Positions 30,701-42,408 of a stretch of 64,000 nt of DNA are shown piece after piece (within the stretch, counting starts at the first letter, position 1; the number at the start of each line of letters is the position of its first letter). The stretch covers positions 1 through 64,000 of the forward strand of contig JAUCBJ010000657.1 in the NCBI GenBank assembly GCA_032718475.1, given 5' to 3'. Made by a program: the position numbers and the translations under genes. The notes under the pieces are model-generated. The model did no database searches. It was not told the DNA's origin and saw nothing but the letters and a program-made list of their open reading frames with translations. This DNA is from Nemertoderma westbladi (lineage: Eukaryota > Xenacoelomorpha > Nemertodermatida > Nemertodermatidae).

Positions 30701-32644
30701 TACCGAGGTCCCGACCCCGGTCTCTTTCAGTCCCTCGAAATCTTGTCTGAGCAGTCTTTTAAGCTGCTCCTCTGCTCCCTCATCACCCATTTCCTGCATT
30801 GTTCCCGCGAACATGCATCCTGATGTCTCCGACATCCTAAATGGTATCTTGCTCTTGATTGGGCCACTCAGCGTCCACCCGAATGGTGTTAATATCGCCA
30901 CCGGGTCACACTGCTTGTCTTCGCCGAAGACCGTTTTCATTCTTTCGTGGGCCGTTGGGCAGTCCATTCCCACTATGATGGATACCTTCCTAACGTCCAC
31001 ATCTGGGATTGAGAAGTCAATGTCGTCCAGGAATTTATATTGCTCGACCTCGATGTTGGTTGGCCGCCTGGCATTGATATTAATTGACTCTATCACTTGG
31101 ATGGGGTCGATGGTTGCCCCATAGTCGCATCCCGGTGCCACCGCTGCAATTGCGCACCGTCCGGTTCTCATCTCCAGGATCTCATCTTTGCTAGAGATGG
31201 TTGTTACCGCCATTCTGCTTGGCCTCGTTCTCAATCCTATCTCTTCGGCCACCCATTCCTCGACTAATGTGAAGGCAGCTCCACTATCAACCAGCATTAG
31301 TGTTGTTACTGATCGATTGCCTTCCCCAATCACTCGCACGGGTACTACTCCAAGTAACACCGTTCCTCTCTTTTTCGCCCCTACTGTGCTCGTTGCCATC
31401 ATTTGGCCTCTCCTTTGACCGAACTCTACCGGCTTCTCCTTGCATTCCCTTGCTCTATGTCCACTCATCACACATCGCGAGCAGATTTTATTGCTCAACG
31501 CATAATCTATCTGATCTTGCCTAGGTAGCGCCTGCCAGTACCTGCAGTTCATGGTTTGATGAAGCGCATTTGCGTGTAGCTGGCATTTGCTCTTTGGGTC
31601 GTAGCCCTCCTTATACAGCGCGTTGCGTATCGCAGCTGCGTTTGTACCAAAGTCCCTACAATTCTTATTGTTTGCATTCGGCCTACTGGACGTACTGGGG
31701 TTATATTTATTCGTGTTGTTATTGTTCCCCTGTCCGTTCGATGGTGTGGTCTTGTCTTCGGCTAGCTGTGGACTCGTAGTCCCCTGCGTCGCTGCATATG
31801 GCAATGATTGCCTGAGCCTCGGTAATGCGTCTGATGTATTGTGCTCTGGTTTCGGTCTATGGTAATCCGTCTTCGGTCCCTTTCCCAGGCTATCTTCGCT
31901 ATAGACTGGGTCAGTTATTAGTTCAGCCTCGTAGTTTAAGAAGCTTGACATTTCTTCTAAACCCGGTTCCACACCCTTCTTGTCTCGAGTGGAGAAAGCG
32001 ATCTTCCTCCACTTGTTGCACAGCCAGTTCGGTAGTGCCTGCGCTATCGTGGTGATGTTATTGGACGCGTTGAGCTCGTATGGCGCGTCTAGCGTCTTCA
32101 GCTCGATTAGCGCCTTTTCGACTTTGTTAGCGAACGTCTTAATGCTAACGGGATTATCCTGTAGGCCACCCGATGTTATGCCTCTCAGTGTCTGTCTGAT
32201 GATCTTGGCCGGGTGCCCGTATTCCCTGTCCAGTGCCCGCCATGCTGTCGTGAAGCCGCCCTTTATTCCTTGATATTGCCTCACGATATCGTATGCTGGG
32301 CCTCCCGTGTATACTTGCAGATACTTTAGGCACTCCGCCTGCGTCAAGTTCTTTGTTAGTATTTCGTTACTATACATGCGCCGAAACTGTAGATATTCTT
32401 CCGGCCTACTCCCATCGAATTTGAATGGTTCCACGGGTGGTAACTCGATCCTCGTTTTTAATGCATCGATCAACGTGGCCATCCCCATCGCCTGCGCTTC
32501 CAATGGATTCGATGGATGCTGTATGGTTTCTCCTGTCTGGTGCGGTCCGTCCGTCCTATTTCTTGACTTTCTTTGACTTGGGTATGTCATCGGGGGTAGC
32601 GGCCCCCTCCATATTTCTGTGTCACACGACCTATTTTCATCCAA
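27731..32644 (-). pseudogene. Element A gag-pol (protease, RT, RNase H, integrase), inactivated
   Basis: One minus-strand frame runs from about 32644 to 27731, broken by TAA at 29801-29803 and TGA at 29408-29410; all three pieces share the frame. In order: a DUF1759-like Gag domain (from about codon 50), zinc knuckle CSRCVMSGHRAREC, aspartic protease with LVDSGAA (near codon 451), BEL/Pao reverse transcriptase with FYVDD (near 876), RNase H with MFSDAS, THYWTDSMV and NPADLLSRG, then integrase. The H-H-C-C domain is intact and the first Asp (GVDMFGP) is present. The second catalytic Asp, expected in S-D-N-G, reads S-N-N-G (codon 28436-28438). The Glu is kept in GCVERLVGS, where the usual W is missing. 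The first codon is TTG, so translation probably came from the upstream gag frame. Confidence 0.9.
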
Positions 32645-35600
32645 GGGTCTCGTTATTCTTGCTCCTATGTATGTTTGGTATTGGGGTTGATGTTAATATA
32701 TTGGGGCCCATACACCTATCCGCAATAATTCCCCCCTCACCTGGGTATATGTTATGTCCCTGCATGCTGTAGTCATACTGCTGTACTGGTACCGGTATAG
32801 GCCTATCAGCTTCTGGCCTACTCGCCGGTATGTATTCCGCGACTTCCGGGTTTAATCCCGTTGTCCGCGCTATCCTATCGCCTACATTGCCTCTCTCAGT
32901 ATGGCCTATGGTATGTGCAGTAAGGCCTACAGTATGTCCTGCAGTCTGCATGTGTCGCTCGGGATCGAAGTTTATTCTTCTCGAATAATCCTCCCCGCGG
33001 CTACCGTACTCTCGATCGGTAGGTATATTCCGTCGGAAAGTTTCTCTTCGACCCTCCCCTCTACTGTTCTCGTCTTCGTACCGGTACATCGCGTACCCCT
33101 CCATCGGCGCGTAGTGCGCCTCACCGGGTCGCATCTCTCCGGGGCGACGGCAATCTCCCGGAGTCCGACCCCACTGACTCTCCGTTCTCATCTCGACTAC
33201 CGACAGCTCGCTATCCGTCCTCGCTCTTCTATCGTTCGCGGCGATACTTCTATTACTGTCTTCTCTTCTTCTCCTTTCAGTGGAGTATTCCCGCTCGTGA
33301 GATCTCTCGTCGACCTCCCGGTTAAACCCCACTGTTCTTCTTCCCTCTTCTGATCGGGCTCGACGCTTCGTCCGCCCTCTTACGACGTCAACCTGTCTCT
33401 CTCTGCTCGGTCGCACGCCTCTGGGGATACTCGCAACCCCCCTATTACTCTCCGTCGCCGGGTGTTGCGGTTTACCTATTTTGGCCCGCGCATTATCCGC
33501 TGACGGCTGCGGAGCACTCTCTGCCTCCCCCCCCTTTCGCCGCTAACTCGCTGTTGTGGGGCTCTCGTAGCCCCCCCCCCCCCCCCCCCCACTCGCCACA
33601 TCTAATTTCGCTATCCCTCACCCCGCTACTATATCCCTCTCTAGTCGACACATCAACCCTACCGCGGTCGGGTCTATCCACCCCCGCCTCTCCCTCTGCT
33701 ATTGCGTGGCCTACCAGGCCCTCTACCCCCTGCCTACCAACTACGTGGCCTACCAGGCCCTCTACCCCCTGCCTACCAACTACGTGGCCTACCAGGCCCT
33801 CGCTGGGTCTACCCAACCCAGCCACTCCCTGCCTATCAACTATGTGGCCTACCAGGCCCTCACTGGGTCTACCCAACCCAGCCGCTCCCTGCCCACCAAT
33901 TATACGGCCTGCCAGGCCTCCGTCTGCCTGGCCATACACGCCCGACGTGTTTACGTTAATAGCACCCATATTGGAAACGGAATTAATTTGTTCGTTTGAA
34001 ACAAAATCATTTGAATTATTTTGTAAATTCGGGCTTGGATCATTATTTAAATTATTTGAATTATTTTGTAAATTCGGGCTTGGATCATTATTTAAATTAT
34101 TTGAATTATTTTGTAAATTCGGGCTTGGATCATTATTTAAATTATTTGAATTATTATTATTCTCTAAATCTAAATTACCACTCGGATTATTTTGCACGTT
34201 CAAATTGAAATTATTATCTGTATTTAAATTTAAATTATTGCTACTAGGTAAAGTATTATTTGCTGCAATAAAGGTTTGGTTAGAGTTATCCCATACGGTA
34301 CTATTAATATTAACAACGTCTACTGTAGCATTATCATTATTACCTCCCCCACCCGTACGGTCACACCAGTTTTGGGTCTGTCGTGCAGTCCCTGTAAGTG
34401 GGGTATTAATAAATTATCCACGGCCCCTGGCTCCCCTAAAATACTCGAGCCAGTCCCGCTCTCAGACGCCCCCGCCCGCACCAGTTGCAGCTCGTGCGTG
34501 CGTCTAATCCTATGTTCCGCAAGCTCACTTTGGCGTCTCTCTAATTCCTTTTGCTCTCGTTCAGCTTCTGCCATTCTCCTCTCACACTCCCGCGCGTCCT
34601 GGTCAGCCAACTCTGCTACTCTCCTAGCGCTCTCCCTTCGCCTCGCTTCACGCTCCTTGCGTTCACTTTCCCGTCTCGCCTCACGCTCCTTATGTTCCGC
34701 CTCACGCTCTTTGCGTTCCTTTTCCTCTCTCGCCTCATGTTCCTTACGTTCCTTTTCCTCTATTTCCTCACACTCCCTAAGGCTTCTCAAAGCCCTTTCG
34801 GCCCTCTCTACGGTTTCTCTAATCAATGCCGTTTCCCTCTCTAGCCGCATTCTCCCCTCTTCTAGCTGTTTATCCATTTCCCTCTGACCTTGCTCTATCA
34901 GGTCGAGACGGTACGCGGCACCTATCTCTCTCACCAGTCTTTCTTTCGCGGAGGATGTAGCAGACTTATCGGTTACGACGGACTCCCTCCGCCTTCCCGA
35001 TCTACTAACTTTCCCCCTCCTCCCGGAACTCCCTCCGACCGACGAGACCGAATCCGCGGGGTCAACCTTGGATTCACCCTCCTCAGGTCTGTTCCAACCC
35101 ACTAATTTTATACCCCGGGCATCGATTAAGTATGGCCCTATGTACACTACACTAGGTTGTATACCCCAGTGCCGCCATGAGTCATACAGTTCCTCGGCAA
35201 CCCTTATCGCTCTTTCCTCGGCCAATTCTCTCTGCCCGAAGCGCATTAGATAATATAAATGTCTGTCCGACTTACCTAGTCCTGACTTTAGTTTTACCTC
35301 GTCTATCGTTTTCCCCTTTCTGGCCTCCTCTAGTAGTCTCCGGGTCGCGTTGTAGGCCCGTCGAAGTCGATCGGAGACCCCGACATCCTCGTCGCCTACC
35401 TCTCCTCCGTCTCTCCGGGTTCAACGTCGTACCGGCGGCCCCACCGTCGCCGTTCCGGTGGGCCGTCCGTCGCCCTCGGCCTGTGCCTGGCCGGCGACAT
35501 CGGTATTGACATCTCCGACGTCTCTCCGGGTCCGGCGTCGTACCGTCGGCCCCACCGTCGCCATCTCGGTGGGCCGTTCGTCGCTCTCAGCCTGTGGCTG

Positions 35601-35843
35601 GCCCGCGACATCGGCACGTCGACCCTCGTTCCGTGTCGACTCGTCTTTTTCTCCCTCCGTCTCGCTCTCTCCTTCTCTTGGCTCGACCTCGGGTTCCAGG
35701 CGGCCCCCCTCATCCTGGACTGCCGGATGACCCGTTACCGATGGGTCCGGCGTTGTGGGCCTGTACCGCCTGGTTGCGGCCTCGCGGAACGTTGATTCTT
35801 CGTCCGGGGTCCGCGTCGGCGTTGTCTCTCCCGACTGGCTCAT
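32637..35843 (-). pseudogene. Element A N-terminal Gag extension (low-complexity, coiled coil), frameshifted
   Basis: Starts at ATG 35843-35841, 97 nt after the 5' LTR. One frame is open to about 34320 apart from a TGA at 35421-35423. It is Thr/Glu/Arg-rich at first, then has a short folded-looking part (WGIQPSVVYIGPYLIDARG), then a long Glu/Arg/Lys coiled coil of KEREAR-type repeats. Near 34350-34440 the track moves to another frame with Asn-rich 15-residue repeats (NNSNNLNNDPSPNLQ) and Gly/Val repeats (GLVGHVVGRQGVE). Around the G-run at 33530-33537 (C on the plus strand) it returns to the first frame, an Arg-rich stretch ending at TGA 32637-32639. This overlaps the pol frame by a few bases. 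The order suits a structural protein region. The frame changes fall near homopolymers and repeats. Confidence 0.7.
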
Positions 35844-35940
35844 CTCGCTTGGTGGTTGGTGGCTGGTGGTTTAGCTGGCTAGGGGAACAGTTCCGATTTA
35901 ATTACTGAGTTTAGCTAGGGCAGCAGTTGGCTTTAATTAC

Positions 35941-36492
35941 TGTGACAGGATCCAGGAAGGATCCCGATTTATCCGGTTGTTTAATTCACTCGTCCCCGCC
36001 GTGCGTATGAAAGGTAAAAAGGGAATCCGTGTCGTTCGTTGTATATAATAACTGATATAGATATAGGGTATATAGATATAGGTGTACGGATAATGTTGTC
36101 GTATACAGAAGGCGGGATATGGTAATTAAAGTCCCGGTCCTTCCCTAGCTAAACTAACTAACCTAAACTAGCACCAATATTACACTGAGATAACTGAACT
36201 GATATGATTACTGCCAAGTGGTTATATTGCACGGTTGGCCTTGTTACTCTACCTAATCGATGCCCTTCCCCCCTCTGATTGGTTGATACCCTTGTTGGCG
36301 CCCTTTGGAGTGTTCCCGTTCACTCCACCTGTTCTCTCTGGGTTAGGGGTTTGGCCCCTGACCCTCATTGTGTGCTTCTCCTTCCCATTCTTATTGGGGT
36401 GGCACGAGTGATTGATTACCCAATCTCGTGGCCCCCAATATTGCTTGTCGGCTTAACTTTATGGGGTGTTAGCGGGATTGAATAAGCTAACA
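35941..36492 (-). repeat. 5' LTR of element A
   Basis: 552 bp, partner of 7036-7587. It ends at 36492, with the duplicated ATTTT at 36493-36497 followed by LINE sequence. On the minus strand the leader after it starts GTAATTAAAGCC; I do not recognise a primer-binding site. Confidence 0.93.
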
Positions 36493-36497
36493 ATTTT

Positions 36498-37960
36498 CAA
36501 TGGTTGTCAAGATTCCATCAACATTAAAGGTCATGAATTCGGTCTTTGTAGCATTTATATGCAATCCAACCTCCCTAGCAGCCCTCTCCACTTTATTTAG
36601 TAGAAGCTGTGCATCTGCTAGGGTATTAGAGAGCAGGGCGATGTCATCCGCAAAGTCGGTGTCTGTGACTCTTGTTGCCGGATATCTACTACTTCTGCGT
36701 TCTTGAAGTGTGAATCGCAGGTCTTCACCCTTTGTGGCCATCCTCATTGCGAAATCCAGCACAATTACAAATAGTAATGGTGCTAATGTGTCACCTTGCA
36801 GTACGCCAGCCAGGATTGAGAAAAACTCAGCTTCACCATCTGGTGAGAGTACCTGCGCTTCTGTGTCACAATATAACAATCCAATGCCAGCAACAATTAC
36901 TTCTGGTATTCCATAAACTCTTACGATTTCAAGCATTTTACCTCTATGGATGGAGTCAAATGCCTTCTTGAAGTCCACAAAAGTCATGACAGCGGGGAGA
37001 TTCTTTGACTTCATTCCTTCAATCAGTCTCCGTAGTGCAAGTATCTGAGCTATTGTTGATCTACTTGGTCGAAATCCGTTTTGGCTCTTATGCAGTAGTT
37101 TCTCTATGTAAGGCCTAATCCTATATAGAATCATTTTATTGTTTATTTTGGCAGCTACCACAAGCAGCCAGATCCCACGATAGTTTGTTGGTATGCCGAG
37201 GTTTCCTTTCTTGGGGAGAGGCTTTAGTTGACCTTTAGTCCAAATTAGTGGTGGCTTTTCCCCTTTTAACATCCGGTTGCAAACATTCAATAATGGTCTG
37301 TTTACCACTCCGGTTTTCCATACCTCCGCTGGGATTTCATCTAATCCACTCGCTTTATTATTGGACATGCTTTTAATGCTTCTTTGGAGTTCGGCAGGTG
37401 TGAAGTCCCCTGTTTCTATAGGTAGTGTCTTGTCATATATTTTCCTTGTAGGGCCGACCTCGATGTTTGGTGGCTGCCCAAGCAAGTTGCTGAAGTGATT
37501 TTTCCACTTCCCAACACGTTCTTCAGGACTATCGGCTTTGAGGTGCCCCTTTGCATAACTTTTCCGACCAGATACCTCATTTACAGTTTGCCAGGTAAGT
37601 CTTGATTGTTGCTGTATGTGAGCAGTTGTAATTGCTTCAGTTGTATCCTGTATGTACTTTTCCTGGCTGATGTTGAAGGCCAATTTAAGATCGTCCTTAG
37701 CTTTCTCAACCTTGTTAATGTTTTCGGTTGTTGGTTGTTCGGTTTTAATTTTGTAGGCTATCTTAAGATCTTCTCTCTTACAAGTAACCTCAGAGTTTTG
37801 CCATGGCACATATTGTTTTCGTTTGGGTTTCTGGGGGATATGCCTCTTAGCTGATTCCTTGTGGGCTGTTATTATATTCTGGTATATTGAATTGGTGGAT
37901 TGGTCTTCATCCATTGACTGAAGTGCTTCAAAGCGGTTTTGAACTTCTACTGTATAAGCA
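36498..37960 (-). pseudogene. LINE reverse-transcriptase fragment, upstream half of the copy split by element A
   Basis: The minus-strand frame encodes a non-LTR reverse transcriptase. Blocks are NNKASGLDEIPAEVW, LKPLPKKGN, NYRGIWLL, QNGFRPSRSTIAQI, VDFKKAFDSI, LAGVLQGDTLAPLLF and the catalytic TDFADDIALL, ending in HINATKTEFM. The protein stops at element A and continues at 7030-6746. The N-terminal endonuclease is absent, and upstream of about 37960 the same open frame belongs to an unrelated repeat gene, so the LINE was 5' truncated on insertion and the long ORF is a chance fusion. The clade is close to RTE/CR1-type LINEs with a GGETW tail; I cannot place it more exactly. Confidence 0.85.
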
Positions 37961-38777
37961 TATATAGATAAAAAGAGACGGTGATGTGTTTCAATCAACC
38001 ATTCCAAATATAATATGTCTTCAGAAGTGATGGTTGTCAACATGCATATTGTAACAATATTATACAACTTCAGAAAGGACAACCAATTTTCGTTTCTTTC
38101 ATCAAACAAATCACCCAAAACAATTGGTAGCATTTTCATCAATACAAGCATTTGTACAGCAGTTTGACACATTGCATACAAATCGTTCGACTGTAGTTTT
38201 TTAATTTTGTTTGGTAAATCCCGTTGCTCATTTTCTGTAAAGTTATAATCCTTGATACGTCTATTCAATTCATTAATATTTATTAATTTTTGCTCACAAA
38301 CTACATAATTAAGCAAAAGTTGAACTTCTCCACTTATAACCCCTTCCTTCTAGCATATCATGATGGAAATCGTGTACGATGCATGTTGCCAACAGAAAAA
38401 AACGGAACGTTCTGTAAGGAGCTAGGTCCATTAATACTATATATAATTGAATTTTCTTTGCGCTTGCTTATAGATAAGGTCGAATTTAAAACTAAAGAAA
38501 GATGAGTTAGATATATAGCTTCAGACTGCAGATTTAGACTAGCAACGTCACTGAAATCCGAAATTTCACTGCGCTTAATCATACAGCTTCTACAGAAGCA
38601 AGTAGCGGATGCACTCTCTTTAAATCCACCTATAAGGGCAGCAGCTGGGTTATCCGCAATCAGACACAACAATGAACCAAAATATTTGTTTCCTGAAAAT
38701 AGGTAACCCTTTGAAAGTACTTCCATGGCATTATTGAAGTTTGATAAGATAGAAGAAAGATGCAGTTGTATGTCTCT
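37961..38777 (-). pseudogene. Fragment of a repeat-associated gene family (HDMLEG / CFCRSC type)
   Basis: The minus-strand piece 38726-38358 encodes LLCLIADNPAAALIGGFKES and CFCRSC. A frame change near 38340 leads into a second piece with LLNYVVCEQKL and WLIETHHRLFL. The motif order (A-D-N-P-x-L...GF-x-E-S, C-x-x-C, H-D-x-L-E-G, E-x-H-H-x-L-F-L) resembles a family I remember as common beside transposons in invertebrate genomes, but I cannot name it with confidence. The LINE at 36.5-38.0 kb is inserted in it. Confidence 0.5.
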
Positions 38778-38958
38778 ATAACTCGAAAACTACCCAATAT
38801 TTTTGAAAACGGTTTTCACTACTAGGAAGACAATAGATTTTTAGGAAAAGTGATAAAATTTCAGATTCCCAACTGCGTTTGTTTCAGAATTATAATAAAA
38901 AAACCACGGGGGGTCATATTGACCCCCCCCCCCCCCCCCCCCCCCGGGTTTAATAGGG
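38778..38958 (+). mobile_element. End fragment of a piggyBac-like TTAA element
   Basis: Closely matches the right-hand 180 bp of the element at 47002-48567, starting CTATAACTCG and ending in GGGGTCATATTGACCCC, a C-run, then CCGGGTTTAATAGGGTT. The outer TTAA has become TTGA. The rest of the element is missing. Confidence 0.8.
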
Positions 38959-38969
38959 TTGAGTTCTTC

Positions 38970-40985
38970 GACCAGTGGGGGTAGGCGATTTGATTCGCCT
39001 AATAGAACCAGCGCACCGTGGAGAGAAGTTTGGCGGTACTCCCATTGTTGTTATAGAAGAGGCACCGATAAAAATAAATGTATTGAATGTACCGCGGAAA
39101 TTAATAGGCATGAAGACAATAACGGATACAATGGAGCCGTTTACCATTGTAATCAATGACTTACAACTTCAAGGAGTAAGTTTACACAATTTTCTTACAC
39201 TTTAAGTCTTGCTGTATAAATTAATGATTACTAATGTATTTTTTTAGAAAATATTTATTACATACTATGCAACGGATTTAAAGCTAAAAAAAGTTTTAAT
39301 AATGATTTAGGCAATAGGTTATTGTGAAGCTCCAGATAAAATTTGGAAATTAAAAATTTGACACAAAATTAAAAATGTAATTAATAATGACATATGAAAA
39401 ATTACACCATTTTTCATTATGTTGAACTATATTATTTACAGAGCAGTCGACTGAGGTTATAAAGGATCTGAAGGAGGAAAACCAATGTAAAATAAAAAAG
39501 CTTATGGAGAACTTAATGAAAATGTTAAAGTAGCTGGGCAGAAGTTAAATTAATTTATTTTATTTATTTAGTTAATTTATTAATTAATTTATTGTTCGAC
39601 TCCACTCACAATAAAAAATAAAATCGTCTGCATATTGAAATAAATTTGTTTTTAAGTACCTTCCCTAATAATTAATTAATTTAAATTTTAGACAACAATA
39701 AAATCAACTCATCGTGGGATTGTATGCGACGGCCTCTATGGTTATTTCAACCGATGCCCATGTTTTGCATCGCAAATAACGAAGGACATTCGTTGGGTAA
39801 TTCAGAATGATGTTATTCTCGAAAATGTACCAGTGGACACAGAGGGAAACCCAATCCGACAGGGTGTTTTTCCCTCCAGTCGATTCACGTCCCTTTTCCT
39901 GGGACCGGGAGCAATGAACGTTTGTTAATTATAATATTTAATTTTATTACGTAATTTAAAACCTTAAATAAAATATGATACAATGTAATTAAACATAAAC
40001 ATAGATAATTAAAATAATTATTTATTTCGCAGGTCCAAGAAAAAAATATTTGATCGGACGCACTGTAGTTTATTTTTCTTATTATTTTAATATAAAGAGG
40101 AGAATTAAATTATTAAATATATTTCTTTCAATGAAATGCACACTGCAGAAATGTTCATGGAATAGTTTTTAGTAACCAAGGCCCTGCCAGGCCGGGACTT
40201 ACATTTCATTTTTTTTAACCTAACAGGATAAAATAAAATTTTCATAATTCTCTGTTTTTCTTTTCTTTTATATTAACTTTTCTAGAGCATGTTATAACAG
40301 GGATTAAATATAGACTGCTCCTGGGAGCAGTTAGGTGAAGATAATGTATGTAAGGGTGGAGGTCTGTTGTCCAGTGGTTTAAGTTACAATAATATAAATT
40401 CGGCATCTTGCCGCCTTCATGAGTATGGTTGTAAATTATTAAGAATTAATATTGCGGCAAACTGCCACATTTTTAAGGGTTGTTACGGAAACGGTTCATA
40501 TTATGTTTTTCCTTATGTGATGAATTAATTTTAATTCTTTTTTTTATTTAGTCCAAAACTCAGGCATTAACAAATCGCCAAGTGCGGCGACATGTCAATC
40601 AACAAATACAACAATATAATGGGCAATGGAATGTGGTTGGATGGTCCAAATCGAGCAGTTTTGGAGCGGATGAAGAAGGGGGGACAATGTTTGGCACATC
40701 AAAATTGCACATAACATCTGTTCGACCCATTCAACCGTATCAGTTTCAGCTTCTAATCCTTCTAAATCAAACTGCATGTATTTCTTACCATATAAATTTG
40801 GACGTGCAGGAGATGTATTTCTTAAAGTTTGTTATGAAAATTATTAACATTTACGTAACGTTAAATAAAATGCAATTTCTAATTCGGTATTAATTGCATG
40901 GCAGGAGCACCCAGATATATTAAGACCCCATAGTAGTATAAAATATTATTATGTGGACAGTGATGAGGATCGGATTTATTATTTA
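38970..40985 (+). pseudogene. Candidate spliced gene or gene remnant of unknown family
   Basis: Several coding-looking blocks lie in order on the plus strand, separated by AT-rich, intron-like DNA. 38985-39177 includes TPIVVIEEAPIKINVLNVP. 39691-39924 follows TTTAAATTTTAG and includes RGIVCDGLYGYFNRCPCF. 40555-40848 follows TTTTTATTTAG and includes GQWNVVGWSKSSSFGADEE. 40903-40993 follows GCATGGCAG and includes IKYYYVDSDEDRIYYLL and a stop. Two of the blocks end at the same unusual donor-like sequence, GTTTGTTA. The third block changes frame near 40690, so it may be a pseudogene. I do not recognise the protein. Confidence 0.4.
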
Positions 40986-41044
40986 CTGTAGTTCGCCAGA
41001 TTATCTTCCATGACCAGGGATGATGTCGTTATGGAACGTGAGAT

Positions 41045-41215
41045 GGAACGTTATGCTATTAGATACAGAACGTGACCCCGCTCCAGGGCAGTGCTATTAG
41101 ATATGGAACGTGACCCCGCGCCAGGGCAGTGCTATTAGATACAGAACGTGACCCCGCGCCCGGGTAGTGCTAATAAACATGGAACGTGGCCCGCGCCCGT
41201 GTAGTGCTATTAGTT
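41045..41215. repeat. ~50-bp tandem repeat (GGAACGTGACCCCGCGCC core)
   Basis: About three and a half units with the core GAACGTGACCCCGCGCC followed by GGGCAGTGCTATTAGAT. Units diverge by a few bases. No function is suggested. Confidence 0.85.
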
Positions 41216-41261
41216 TTGAATGGATAAAAGTTACACAGAGTTAGAACAAAATTACACCTTG

Positions 41262-41865
41262 GATAATAAATGTGCTTTTAATTTATTTTGAAAAATAGGT
41301 TTGGATTTTGACTGCCGCAGACTGGTATCTATTGAGTTCCATAAAGTAGCTCCCTCATATTTTAAGCCTCTTTGTGCAACCAGTAATCGAGTTCGTGGAA
41401 CAAACAATTTATTATCTGAAGCTGATCTTGTATTGTATGAATGTACCGTATTTGTTTTTTAAAATTTAGAGTCAAGAACATATTAGTGGTCTGCATAAAG
41501 TGCGGATAAGTAATGGTTTGCTGATAAAGGTAGCTGTACCAGGTGCCAGTAGAACCCAGGAAGACTCCACCAATCTACAGAATAATCTGTGATTTGTGTG
41601 TATTGTACACTTCCCTAATATTTACGGCTGTACCACCCCTGTCCATGTTTCCATTATTGGCTGTTGGTTATAATTGGTTTGTGATATCCATCAAGGTGTA
41701 GCAGGGGATGATCCGTGTCATCCTTTAGAAATGTTTCAGTCAAGCACAGTACATCGAATTGTTTAGAAAGTACGTCTAAAGTAGTATCGCATAGGTTTTT
41801 CCATATACTTCTGCAGTTTAGATGGAATATTTTTAACGGTTCCTTAACTGTGTTTGTTTAGAAGA
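41262..41865 (-). pseudogene. CR1-like LINE remnant with internal deletion
   Basis: On the minus strand 41865-41590 encodes the start of an APE-type endonuclease (FHLNCRSIWKNL, FDVLCLTETFL, and after a frameshift RGGTAVNI). 41470-41262 encodes the C-terminal end of the same kind of ORF2 (NTVHSYNTRSA, FVPRTRLLVAQRGLKYEGA, TLWNSID). The reverse transcriptase between them is gone. Confidence 0.8.
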
Positions 41866-42408
41866 GAGTTGAAGGATTCATAAGTGAAATAATGTATTAA
41901 TTATTGTAGAAATGAGATAGATTTATATCAGGATCAATTGCTCAGAAGTGGCTGTTAGAAGCAGATAGATCAATAGGATCAAGAACTTCGTTACCAGTAG
42001 AAAATTATTAGAATCAGAGTTAGGAATATCATGGATAGAAAAAGCATGGTGGACAGCCCATGACTTGAAAGATTAAAGGACACTGGCCTTGAACATTCGG
42101 AAAATCTCGTGGAAGTCATTGGAGATAGGGATTTGTACTGGCAATAGTGTGTTGTTAAGACGGCAATAGCATTCTTCAACATTTGAATTATTATGTCAAA
42201 AAGTTAAATATATGATCATTATATTACATTATATTATCATTATATATGATCATGATATGATTATTTATTATGTTAAATAATTTAATTATTTCAAATATGT
42301 TTAATAAATATTAAATAAATGTTAAATATTTTAAATATGTTGTAAAATTATATTATTTTTATATATTTAAAGTTAATTTCCGAAAAGTATTATTAAAGTC
42401 AAATATTA
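41866..42408. other. AT-rich stretch without recognisable content
   Basis: No coding frame I can support. 42190-42370 is a low-complexity AT stretch with repeated ATGATCATTATAT and TTAAATA blocks. The part next to 41865 may be the LINE's upstream region. Confidence 0.45.

Larger units (their letters stand above)
7036..36492 (-). mobile_element. BEL/Pao LTR retrotransposon A (minus strand, contains nested element B)
   Basis: The element is bounded by two 552-bp direct repeats (7036-7587 and 35941-36492). Read on the minus strand they start TGTTAGC and end GTCACA. The 5-bp sequence ATTTT flanks both outer ends as a target duplication. Subtracting the nested element B (17,711 bp plus its 5-bp duplication) leaves about 11.7 kb. 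The minus-strand order is 5' LTR, gag N-terminal extension, gag-protease-RT-RNase H-integrase, nested element, three-knuckle ORF, poly-G tract, 3' LTR. Stops, frameshifts and a changed integrase residue show it is dead as a protein-coding unit. The LTR copies differ at about six sites by my reading. Confidence 0.92.

Noticed and set aside
33554-34507. 317-codon plus-strand frame rich in Pro and Leu
   Set aside because: Shadow of the Gag repeats of element A on the minus strand, passing through a C-run.
36487-38316. Single 609-codon protein joining an unknown N-terminus to a reverse transcriptase
   Set aside because: The N-terminal third belongs to a repeat-associated family and the rest to a 5'-truncated LINE. 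The start codon is TTG and the C-terminus is cut by the element A LTR. It is a chance fusion.
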